Origin: Alistipes sp.
GTDB lineage: Bacteria > Bacteroidota > Bacteroidia > Bacteroidales > Rikenellaceae
Assembly: GCA_017517705.1 (NCBI GenBank)
Contig: JAFWYM010000040.1
Coordinates: 1-60,697, forward strand
Direction of reading: 5' to 3'
Length of the DNA: 60,697 nucleotides
The translations under genes were made by a program, and so were the position numbers. Positions within the stretch are counted from its first letter, which is position 1. Each line of letters starts with the position of its first letter. The notes beneath the pieces are model-generated. The model saw nothing but the letters and a program-made list of their open reading frames with translations, made no database searches and was not told the origin of the DNA. Shown piece by piece: positions 9,927-17,736 of the stretch.

Positions 9927-11792
9927 TTGAGACGTTTGCTTATACTGATGTGCGCACTGCTGTGTGTCGTGGCCTGCACGGACGATGCGCCCACAGCCGA
10001 TGGAGTAGTGGTTGTCACCCCCGATAGAGATACTATAGATGTAGACCCCGAGGGTGGGCGTTGTACGCTCTCATATACTATCGCCAACTCTATCCCCGGC
10101 GCCCCTCTTGTTGCGGTGAGCGAGGCAGAGTGGATCTACGATATCGAGACTACGGAGGAGGGTACGGTAAGCTTCGTTGTTGCCTGTAACGATGCGCCTG
10201 AGGAGCGTGAGGCTATCATCTCGCTACGCTATCCTTCGGCTACGGAGTTCCCCGAGGTTGTCGTGCGCCAGATGGCGCTCGCGTCTGAGGCTATATCTAT
10301 TTCGATTACCGATGTAGACTACTCCTCATGTGCTGCGGAGTTTATGCCCGCCAAGAGCGATATGCCATATATCGTCATGATGGCCGAGAAGAGCTATTTT
10401 GCCGGTGCTAATATCGCGAATGTCGACGACCTTGTTGCTGCCGATGAGATACATTTCCGCACGCTCATGCACGAAGGCGTCACTCTCGAGACATTCCTCG
10501 TTGAGAGCAATATACAGCGCCTTGGCCATGCTACGCAGCGTTGGGAGGATCTCTCGCCTGCGAAGGAGTATGTCATCTATAGCTATGGTATTGACGTTGT
10601 GGACGATAGCTATCGTCGTGCTACGCCCGTATACCACACTATCATACCCTCACGCCTCCCCGAGCGTAGCGATGTAGGGTTCGATGTGGCGGTAGATGCC
10701 ACCAAGCCCGATGTGGTCGTTACGGTAGCTCCCGAGACGTGGGATGGTTACTATATGGTGCAGTTTGTTCAGGACACGGAGGATGGCTTTGTGCCCGAGG
10801 GTGAGGCGTTTGGGCCCGATATGGAGGTAGCCCTTGCCGAGTCGTTCTTCTATGTCGCCGACCACCTCTACTACTACGAGGGGCTCTCGGCCGAGGAGGT
10901 TATGCAGAGGCTTGGATATCGCGGCGCGGCGACGATAGAGGATACGCTCAACGCCAACCATAAGTATATGGTCATGGTATATGCCATAGCCTCTATGGAT
11001 GGTAATGTGCCCATGGTTGTGTCGCACCCCACGGTCGAGTACTTCACCACGGGCGATGTCTCATTGTCGTCGATGACCTTCGATGTGAATATCTACAACA
11101 TACGTCCCCGCTCGGTGGATATAGCCATCACGCCATCTACCGACGAGCAGTATAATGCCGTTGTTATGTATGCCTCGAATCTTCCTGAGGGTAGCGCCCA
11201 GGAGCAGCTCGACTATATATGTGGCAAGTACCCACCCCTGGAGCTCACGGGATATTACGAGGAGCATATCGACCAGCTACCTCCCGACACGGAGTTTGTC
11301 CTTGCCGTCTATGGTTACTATGCGGGTGCGCCCACTACGGAGCTCTTCCTCTACCGCTTTGCTACGGCTAAGGATGGAGTCGGAGGTAACGCCATCACGG
11401 GGGTTAAGTGTACGGCCTACGATCTTAAGGAGGTTGTGGCCTTGGAGCCCTACTACTCGAGTTATGTGAGTTATGCTGACTATTTCCTCTCGGTTGAGGT
11501 TTTGACAGCGGCGGCATCGCCTACGCTTCACTTCGACATCTTCCCCAAGAGCGTGTACGAGGAGTATGGCGATGAGGTTATACGCGAGAGCCTCCTGGAG
11601 TACTCCTACACCTCATCACCCGACTGGGCGCTGTGTACCTACGGCAACGAATATGTTGTCTGCGGCTTGGCCGAGGATGAGAGTGGCTTTATTGGCGAGA
11701 TGTTCGTCTCCGAGCCTATAGTCTTCAGCTATGAGGATAGGAGCGCCGCTGAAGAGTTTGTGGAGTTATATGAAGATTATACCAAACTATAA
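9927..11792 (+). CDS. BACON-like surface lipoprotein (paralogue 2, longer)
   Basis: 621 residues. A TTG start at 9927 gives the signal MRRLLILMCALLCVVAC with the lipidated Cys at 17; the next ATG (9948) would remove the arginine pair, so TTG is preferred. Residues about 30-120 are BACON-like (EAEWIYDIETTEEG, APEEREAIISLRYP). Residues about 120-375 parallel the first protein (ITDVDYSSCAAEFMPA, YVIYSYGIDVVDDSYRRATP, APETWDGYYMVQF). About 245 extra C-terminal residues start with another Ig-like strand set (FDVNIYNIRPRSVDIAITPS) and have no match in the first paralogue. Tandem duplication followed by extension is inferred. The stop codon is inside a 21-base-pair terminator stem. Confidence 0.75.
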   Translation: MRRLLILMCALLCVVACTDDAPTADGVVVVTPDRDTIDVDPEGGRCTLSYTIANSIPGAPLVAVSEAEWIYDIETTEEGTVSFVVACNDAPEEREAIISLRYPSATEFPEVVVRQMALASEAISISITDVDYSSCAAEFMPAKSDMPYIVMMAEKSYFAGANIANVDDLVAADEIHFRTLMHEGVTLETFLVESNIQRLGHATQRWEDLSPAKEYVIYSYGIDVVDDSYRRATPVYHTIIPSRLPERSDVGFDVAVDATKPDVVVTVAPETWDGYYMVQFVQDTEDGFVPEGEAFGPDMEVALAESFFYVADHLYYYEGLSAEEVMQRLGYRGAATIEDTLNANHKYMVMVYAIASMDGNVPMVVSHPTVEYFTTGDVSLSSMTFDVNIYNIRPRSVDIAITPSTDEQYNAVVMYASNLPEGSAQEQLDYICGKYPPLELTGYYEEHIDQLPPDTEFVLAVYGYYAGAPTTELFLYRFATAKDGVGGNAITGVKCTAYDLKEVVALEPYYSSYVSYADYFLSVEVLTAAASPTLHFDIFPKSVYEEYGDEVIRESLLEYSYTSSPDWALCTYGNEYVVCGLAEDESGFIGEMFVSEPIVFSYEDRSAAEEFVELYEDYTKL

Positions 11793-11832
11793 ACAATATA
11801 CCACGTCTAATGACGTGGTATATTGTTTATAG
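11787..11832. terminator. Bidirectional terminator, 21 bp perfect stem
   Basis: The 21 bases at 11787-11807 are the exact reverse complement of 11812-11832, with a TAAT loop. It sits between two convergent genes, and the left arm includes the lipoprotein stop codon. A and T runs flank both arms. Confidence 0.85.
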
Positions 11833-11863
11833 CCATACAACTCTCTACAGCTTCAATAACTCT

Positions 11864-12517
11864 CTACAGCTTCACGCCGTATGCAAGGTCGCCGGCATCG
11901 CCTATGCCTGGGACGATATACGACTTCGACGTGAGCTCTGCGTCTACGGCGGCACACCATAACGTACACCTCTTCGGGTCGGTATGCTTCAGCACATAGT
12001 CGACACCCTGCTCCGAGGCGAAGGCTGCGGCAAAGTGTGTATGCTCGGGCTCGCCGGCACGACGTATGAGGGCGTCGTAGACGAGCATCAGCGAGGTGCC
12101 CGTGGCAAGCATGGGGTCAACAAGGATGAGCGTCTTGCCCGCGAGCGACGATGTCGACACATACTCCACGTCGACGATAAACGAGCCATCGGGTCGGCTC
12201 TTGCGGTAGGCCGACACAAAGCCATTGTCGGCATCGTCGAAGTAGTTGAGGAAGCCCTGATGGAACGGAAGGCCGGCACGTAGTATTGTGGCGATGACCA
12301 CCTTGTCCGAAATCTCCTCCACGGCAGCGATGCCTAACGGGGTCTCTACCATGCGGGTTGTGTAGTTTAGTCTCTTAGATATCTCGTAAGCCATAATCTC
12401 GGCTACGCGCTCCATATTGCGACGAAAGCGCATAGAGTCGCGCTGAATGTTCTTGTCGCGCATCTGCGCGAGGAACTTGTTGAGAATAGTATTCTCCTTG
12501 TTGAGTATCTTTACCAT
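11864..12517 (-). CDS. upp: Uracil phosphoribosyltransferase
   Basis: Salvages uracil with PRPP to form UMP. 217 residues with the type I phosphoribosyltransferase motif LILVDPMLATGTSLMLVYDAL at about residue 130, ATILRAGLPFHQGF upstream of it, and the uracil-binding end YIVPGIGDAGDLAYG. ATG at 12517. It follows hflX by 24 bases and is probably cotranscribed with it. Confidence 0.96.
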   Translation of the reverse strand: MVKILNKENTILNKFLAQMRDKNIQRDSMRFRRNMERVAEIMAYEISKRLNYTTRMVETPLGIAAVEEISDKVVIATILRAGLPFHQGFLNYFDDADNGFVSAYRKSRPDGSFIVDVEYVSTSSLAGKTLILVDPMLATGTSLMLVYDALIRRAGEPEHTHFAAAFASEQGVDYVLKHTDPKRCTLWCAAVDAELTSKSYIVPGIGDAGDLAYGVKL

Positions 12518-12541
12518 AGCGTTAAGGTTTTATCTTTCGGG

Positions 12542-13771
12542 TTAGTACAAGAAGTTATTGAAGGGGTATCTGCCCGCGTGTATCTCGCGCACCATGCCGT
12601 AGAGGTCGCTACGCAGCTTGTCGATACCGGTCTTGTCGCGTGCCGAGATGAATATCGAGGGTGTGTTAGCCTTGGCTATCCAGCTCTTCTTCAGGTCGTC
12701 GAGCGAGAGGTTCTCCTTGGTCACGGGCGTAAGGTCATCCTCCTCCTTCGGGGTATAGGTGTAGGCGTCAATCTTATTGAATACAAGGAACGTAGGCTTG
12801 TCTCCCGCGCCAATGTCGGCAAGCGTCTGCTTAACCACGGCAATCTGATCCTCGAAGCCCGGATGCGATATGTCTACGACGTGCAACAGAAGGTCGGCCT
12901 CGCGCACCTCGTCGAGCGTGGACTTGAACGACTCGATAAGCTCCGTCGGGAGCTTGCGTATGAATCCTACGGTGTCGGACATAAGGAAGGGTAGGTTGTC
13001 GAATACCACCTTGCGCACCGTGGTGTCGAGCGTGGCAAAGAGCTTATTCTCGGCAAACACCTCACTCTTGGAGAGGAGGTTCATCAGCGTCGACTTACCC
13101 ACGTTGGTATAACCCACGAGCGCTACGCGCACCATCTGTCCGCGATTGGAGCGCTGTACGGCCATCTGGCGGTCTATCTTCTTAAGATCCTCCTTGAGCT
13201 TCGATATGCGGTTGCGCACGATACGACGGTCGGTCTCAATCTCGCGCTCACCGGCACCGCCACGTGTTCCTGTGCCACCACGCTGGCGCTCGAGGTGTGT
13301 CCAGAGACCTGCCAGGCGCGGGAGCATATACTCGTTCTGCGCCAGCTCCACCTGTGTCTTGGCATAGGCCGTCTGTGCGCGTGACATAAATATGTCGAGA
13401 ATAAGGCGCGTGCGATCCATTATGCGGCAGGGCATCGCCTGCTCGATGTTGCGCGTTTGTGCGGGCGAGAGCTCGTCGTCGAAGATGGCAACATCGATCT
13501 CGTTCTCCTTACACCAGAGGGCTATCTCCTCGAGCTTGCCCGGGCCCACGTATATCTTCGATAGAGGTTGTGGCAGGCGCTGTGTGAAGCGACGCACGCT
13601 CTCAATATTGGCGGTCTCGGCGAGGAACTCAAGCTCATCGAGGTACTCCACGGCCGTATCGGGGTTTTGGCTATCGCGTATTACGGCAACGAGCACGGCG
13701 CGTGTTCTACGCTCCTCGACCGTAGGTATGGGCTCCTTGCTCTTGCCTCTCTTTTGTATCTCCTCTTTCAT
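12542..13771 (-). CDS. hflX: GTPase HflX, ribosome-associated
   Basis: HflX splits stalled or stressed 70S ribosomes in a GTP-dependent way. The 409-residue protein has the N-terminal HflX domain (IYVGPGKLEEIALWCKEN, FDDELSPAQTRNIE), the glycine-rich linker RQRGGTGTRGGAGEREIE, then a GTPase with G1 VGYTNVGKST, G3 DTVGFIRKLP and G4 FNKID. Start chosen at the ATG at 13771. The frame is open to 13834, but that upstream part overlaps the terminator hairpin of the tonB gene and encodes residues unlike the family, so the longer start is unlikely. Confidence 0.94.
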   Translation of the reverse strand: MKEEIQKRGKSKEPIPTVEERRTRAVLVAVIRDSQNPDTAVEYLDELEFLAETANIESVRRFTQRLPQPLSKIYVGPGKLEEIALWCKENEIDVAIFDDELSPAQTRNIEQAMPCRIMDRTRLILDIFMSRAQTAYAKTQVELAQNEYMLPRLAGLWTHLERQRGGTGTRGGAGEREIETDRRIVRNRISKLKEDLKKIDRQMAVQRSNRGQMVRVALVGYTNVGKSTLMNLLSKSEVFAENKLFATLDTTVRKVVFDNLPFLMSDTVGFIRKLPTELIESFKSTLDEVREADLLLHVVDISHPGFEDQIAVVKQTLADIGAGDKPTFLVFNKIDAYTYTPKEEDDLTPVTKENLSLDDLKKSWIAKANTPSIFISARDKTGIDKLRSDLYGMVREIHAGRYPFNNFLY

Positions 13772-13822
13772 CCTTGTATATAAATAGGTGTACTCATTAA
13801 CGGGTGACTCCGACCATTCAAA

Positions 13823-13853
13823 AAAGGGGTACACCGAGAAAGTGAACCCCTTT
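13823..13853 (-). terminator. Terminator of the tonB gene
   Basis: On the minus strand AAAGGGGTTCAC (13853-13842) pairs with GTGTACCCCTTT (13834-13823) with one mismatch, followed by more T residues. It lies 20 bases beyond the TonB stop codon. Confidence 0.75.
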
Positions 13854-13872
13854 AGAATTGTGCCGTGATCTC

Positions 13873-14574
13873 TTAGTTCTGAATCTTGAAAGCTACGGGC
13901 AGTGTGAACGATACCTTTACGGGCTTGCCACGCTGCTTACCGGGCTTCCAACCATTCTTCATCTCGTTAGCCTTCTTCAATACCTCGATGGTAGCATCAG
14001 AGAGGGTCTTATCGGGCGACTGGAGCACCTTGAAGTTGGTCATCTTACCATCCGCGCCTACGACAAACTGGATAACCACGTTACCCTGGATGCCGTTCTC
14101 GAGAGCGATCTGGGGGTACTTAACGTTCTGCTGCACCCACGTACGGAACTCGGGGAGACCGCCGCCACGGAACTTGGGCATCTCCTCTACGGTGATGAAG
14201 ATCTCCTCCTCGACGATCTCCTCCTCCTTCTCCTCGATGATCATCTCGAAATCGTCGAACTCGTCGGCATCATCCGCAAAGACGATGTTTGTCTCGATCT
14301 TCTGGTCGTTAGAGACGATGTTAAGCACATCGGTTACAACCTGTGCCTGTGCCTTCTGCTGCTCGGGAGGTGTCTCGGGCTGATCCTGACGGGTGTTGTC
14401 GATCTGCTCCATCTCGGTAGTCTCACGCTTGGGTGGCTTGTACTCTCCAGCCTCGGGCTTAGAATTCATAGAAAATGCCAATCCCGTGATGCCAAGAGCA
14501 ACAACGAGACCAAACAGCAAGAAAAGCATCCTCTTATTCTGAAGATCTGCTTTCGGTGATTTCTTAATCTCCAT
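13873..14574 (-). CDS. tonB: TonB-family energy transducer
   Basis: Carries proton-motive energy from ExbB/ExbD to outer-membrane receptors. 233 residues: a short cytoplasmic start, one membrane helix at about 16-35 (RMLFLLFGLVVALGITGLAF), a periplasmic linker with PPKRE, EQQKAQAQ and a very acidic run (IIEEKEEEIVEEE), then a C-terminal TonB domain of about 90 residues (PEFRTWVQQNVKYPQIALEN, GNVVIQFVVGADGKMTNF). The acidic stretch is typical of Bacteroidetes TonB proteins. No exbB or exbD gene is nearby. Confidence 0.92.
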   Translation of the reverse strand: MEIKKSPKADLQNKRMLFLLFGLVVALGITGLAFSMNSKPEAGEYKPPKRETTEMEQIDNTRQDQPETPPEQQKAQAQVVTDVLNIVSNDQKIETNIVFADDADEFDDFEMIIEEKEEEIVEEEIFITVEEMPKFRGGGLPEFRTWVQQNVKYPQIALENGIQGNVVIQFVVGADGKMTNFKVLQSPDKTLSDATIEVLKKANEMKNGWKPGKQRGKPVKVSFTLPVAFKIQN

Positions 14575-14655
14575 TTATATCTAATTTTTTAGTTTTTAAT
14601 ATCTTATACCCAAAAAATCCCTCCTGCGACTCGTACACGCATACGGTACACTATG

Positions 14656-14663
14656 CAAAGGTA
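14656..14663 (-). promoter_or_regulatory. -7 element upstream of the tonB gene
   Basis: TACCTTTG on the minus strand, 82 bases before the tonB ATG. No good -33 element is visible at the expected distance, so only the -7 box is called. Confidence 0.4.
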
Positions 14664-14749
14664 TATATAAAATTTCAAAAAAAGTAACTTTAGACCGAAA
14701 AATATTTAATTTTTACTAATTTTGTGGTCGAGAATAGAGATCAATTTGT

Positions 14750-15778
14750 ATGGATAATTGTATAAAGACCACACTTTATGGTGCTTCGCTTGCCGAATTG
14801 AAGGCTCTCTGCGAGCGTCTGGAGTTGCCGCGCTTTGCCTCGAAGCAGATTGCGCGATGGCTCTACACGCGCTTCATCACCGACATTGATGCGATGACCG
14901 ACCTGTCGAAGCTCTCGCGCGAGAAGCTCAAGCAGGCGTGTGTTGTAGGTCTCACCTCGCCCCTTAAGGTCTCTACCTCGACCGATGGCACGAAGAAGTA
15001 TCTCTTCCGCACGTCGGAGGGCGAGTATATCGAGTCGGCGCTTATACCCGATGGTGAGCGTATGACGCTCTGTGTGTCGTCGCAGGCGGGATGCCGTATG
15101 GGGTGTAAATTCTGCGCCACGGGGCGTATGGGTTTCCGCCATCAGCTTACGGCAACGGAGATCATCAATCAGGTTATATCCATCCCCGAGCGCGACAGGT
15201 TGACCAACATCGTCTTTATGGGTATGGGTGAGCCGTTGGACAATATCGACGAGCTGATGCGTGCCCTCGACATCCTCACTGCGGAGTGGGGTATGGCGTG
15301 GTCGCCAACGCGCATCACGGTGTCTACGGCGGGCTTCGCCAAGAACCTCGTGCGACTGCTTGAGGAGTCGAAGGTGCATGTTGCTGTCTCGCTGCACAAC
15401 CCCTTTCCAGAGGAGCGCAAGGAGATTATGCCCATCGAGAATGCCTACTCCATACGCGAGGTGTGCGACATATTGCGTCGCTACGACTTCACGCACCAGC
15501 GTCGCGTATCGTTCGAGTATATCGTTCTGGAGGATATGAACTGCTCGCAGCGTCATGTCAAGGAGCTCTCGCGCCTGCTTGACGGCATAAAGTGTCGCAT
15601 CAACCTTATACGCTTCCATAAGATTCCCGACTCGCCCTTCTTCTCGCCTCCGCTCGATAGAATTATCGAGCTTAGGGATACGCTCACGAAGCGAGGAATA
15701 CAGACAACGCTGCGTGCATCGCGTGGCGAGGATATCGAGGCGGCGTGCGGACTGCTCTCGACGGCCGAAAAAAAGTGA
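14750..15778 (+). CDS. rlmN: Dual-specificity 23S rRNA/tRNA (adenine-C2) methyltransferase
   Basis: Radical SAM enzyme that methylates C2 of A2503 in 23S rRNA and A37 of some tRNAs. 342 residues. The cluster motif CRMGCKFC places the 4Fe-4S ligands at C115, C119 and C122; C333 near the end (EAACGLL) corresponds to the methylated cysteine of the family. GMGEPLDN, a SAM-binding motif, is present. A TAATTTTG -7 box lies at 14717-14724. The GH97 gene starts 3 bases after the stop codon, so rlmN heads the glycosidase operon, an unexpected partnership. Confidence 0.96.
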   Translation: MDNCIKTTLYGASLAELKALCERLELPRFASKQIARWLYTRFITDIDAMTDLSKLSREKLKQACVVGLTSPLKVSTSTDGTKKYLFRTSEGEYIESALIPDGERMTLCVSSQAGCRMGCKFCATGRMGFRHQLTATEIINQVISIPERDRLTNIVFMGMGEPLDNIDELMRALDILTAEWGMAWSPTRITVSTAGFAKNLVRLLEESKVHVAVSLHNPFPEERKEIMPIENAYSIREVCDILRRYDFTHQRRVSFEYIVLEDMNCSQRHVKELSRLLDGIKCRINLIRFHKIPDSPFFSPPLDRIIELRDTLTKRGIQTTLRASRGEDIEAACGLLSTAEKK

Positions 15779-15781
15779 AAG

Positions 15782-17734
15782 ATGAGTATGAGACGAGGAT
15801 TCCTTATATTAGTGGCTATGTTGCTGTGCTTCAGTGCCGAGGCGCGACGCATGAGGGATGTCGTCGAGGTCGTGTCGCCATCCGATAGATGCCTTATTGT
15901 GCTCGATTGGAGCGATGGCTCACTTCGATGGTCGGCATATAGCGATGGCTGTGAGGTTGTTAAGCCTTCGCGGTTGAGCATGACAACGACCGTGGGCGCA
16001 TGGGGCGAGGATGTAGGCCGTGGGCGTGTGAAGCGTGTTGCGGGCGATGAGTATAACGCTGCCGTTGTGACGTTTGATGATTACGCCATCGAGCTGCGTG
16101 CCTACGACGAGGGTGTTGCCTATCGCTTTATCTCCATGGTGGCGGGGCGCTATGATGTTGTTGACGAGCTTGCGGAGTTTACATTCGATGTGGAGGATAA
16201 GGGGTGGATTCCCTATGTTAACTATAAGCCGGATGCTACGTCGGATTATGCCACGCAGTATTACACGTCGTTCGAGAATGTGTATGAGCATGTGGCTCTT
16301 GGCGATATAGATTGGCGTAGGCTGATATTTACGCCCGTCGTTGTTGAGCGTGGTGATCGCAGGGTAGCTATCGTCGAATCGAACCTCGAGGAGTACCCGG
16401 GAATGTTCCTCTCCAACCGCGATGGTGATGGCGTCCTCGATACGGAGTTTGCCCCCGTGCCCGATGTTGTCGAGCAGGGCGACTACAATATGTTGCAGGG
16501 CGTTGTCAAGAGTCGCAAGGAGCATATCGCCGAGTGTTACGGCGAGCGCACCTTCCCATGGCGCGGTGTCGTTATCGCGGAGGATGACAAGGCGCTGGTC
16601 GATAGCCGCTTGGTGTGGCTCTTGGCGGATGAGTGTCGCCTGGAGGATACGTCGTGGATTAAGCCCGGCAAGGTGGCATGGGAGTGGTGGAACGACTGGG
16701 GTTTGGAGGGTGTCGACTTTGAGGTTGGCATCAACAACCAAACGTATAAATACTATATCGACTTTGCCTCGCGCTACGGCATCGAGTATGTCATCTTGGA
16801 TGAGGGGTGGTGCGTTAGGGGCACTGCCGACCTTATGCAGGTTGTCCCCGAGATAGATATTCGTGAGTTGGCGACCTATGCCGAGGAGCGCGGTGTGGGT
16901 CTTATCCTCTGGGCGGGATATTGGGCTATGCAGCGCGACATTGAGGGGTTGTGCAAGCACTACTCGGAGATGGGCATCAAGGGCTTCAAGGTCGACTTCC
17001 TCGATCGTGATGACCAGGCGATGGTGAGGTTTGTATACGACCTCGCAGAGATTGCGGCACGCTATGAGTTACTTGTTGACTATCACGGTGTTTATAAGCC
17101 TACGGGCTTGCAGCGCACCTACCCAAATGCTATTAACTTTGAGGGTGTGCATGGCCTGGAGACGATGAAGTGGCTCGGTGCGGAGCACGACCAGCTTAAG
17201 TACGATGTCACGATACCCTTTGTGCGTGCCTTGGCGGGGCCTATGGACTATACCCCGGGGGCTATGCGTAATGCCGATAGGGGTGAATATCGTCCTGACT
17301 ACTCGCGCCCGATGAGTCAGGGTACGCGCTGTCACCAGCTGGCGATGTATGTTGTCTACGAGCAGCCGTTGGCTATGCTCTGCGACTCGCCCACGGCGTA
17401 TGAGCGTGAGGTGGAATATACGCGCTTCCTTGCCGAGATACCGACGACGTGGGCCTCGCGCCGATGTCTGAGCGGAGAGATAGGCGAATATGTCGTTGTG
17501 GAGTGTGTTGCTGATGATGGCACGGTCTACATTGCGGGCCTTGCAGGAGGTGAGGGCCACAATGTGACGCTATCTCTCGACTTTATCCCCACGGAGGGTA
17601 CGATCTATCGTGATAACCCTGCCGGTGGGTATATATGTGAGAGCTACACCTTCGAGGATGGTGGTGTGAATGTCGCCATGGCCCCCGGAGGAGGTTTTGT
17701 TTTGAAGTGTAAAAGAGCTAATATAGAGGATTGA
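15782..17734 (+). CDS. Glycoside hydrolase family 97 (alpha-glucosidase/alpha-galactosidase type)
   Basis: 650 residues with a signal peptide (MRRGFLILVAMLLCFSAEA). GH97 enzymes remove alpha-linked glucose or galactose in the periplasm. The N-terminal beta-sandwich (to about 290) is followed by the barrel: GKVAWEWWNDWG, YVILDEGWC, ILWAGYWAM and GFKVDFLDRDDQ, then GVHGLETMKW and a C-terminal beta domain ending MAPGGGFVLKCK. D405 in KVDFLD lies where the retaining, galactosidase-type members have their nucleophile, which suggests retaining chemistry; this is inferred from memory of the family. It overlaps the next gene's upstream TTG and is followed closely by two GH92 genes. Confidence 0.88.
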   Translation: MSMRRGFLILVAMLLCFSAEARRMRDVVEVVSPSDRCLIVLDWSDGSLRWSAYSDGCEVVKPSRLSMTTTVGAWGEDVGRGRVKRVAGDEYNAAVVTFDDYAIELRAYDEGVAYRFISMVAGRYDVVDELAEFTFDVEDKGWIPYVNYKPDATSDYATQYYTSFENVYEHVALGDIDWRRLIFTPVVVERGDRRVAIVESNLEEYPGMFLSNRDGDGVLDTEFAPVPDVVEQGDYNMLQGVVKSRKEHIAECYGERTFPWRGVVIAEDDKALVDSRLVWLLADECRLEDTSWIKPGKVAWEWWNDWGLEGVDFEVGINNQTYKYYIDFASRYGIEYVILDEGWCVRGTADLMQVVPEIDIRELATYAEERGVGLILWAGYWAMQRDIEGLCKHYSEMGIKGFKVDFLDRDDQAMVRFVYDLAEIAARYELLVDYHGVYKPTGLQRTYPNAINFEGVHGLETMKWLGAEHDQLKYDVTIPFVRALAGPMDYTPGAMRNADRGEYRPDYSRPMSQGTRCHQLAMYVVYEQPLAMLCDSPTAYEREVEYTRFLAEIPTTWASRRCLSGEIGEYVVVECVADDGTVYIAGLAGGEGHNVTLSLDFIPTEGTIYRDNPAGGYICESYTFEDGGVNVAMAPGGGFVLKCKRANIED

Positions 17735-17736
17735 TT

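Noticed and set aside
13772-13834. Longer HflX start
   Set aside because: The extra 21 codons overlap the tonB terminator hairpin and are not family-like.
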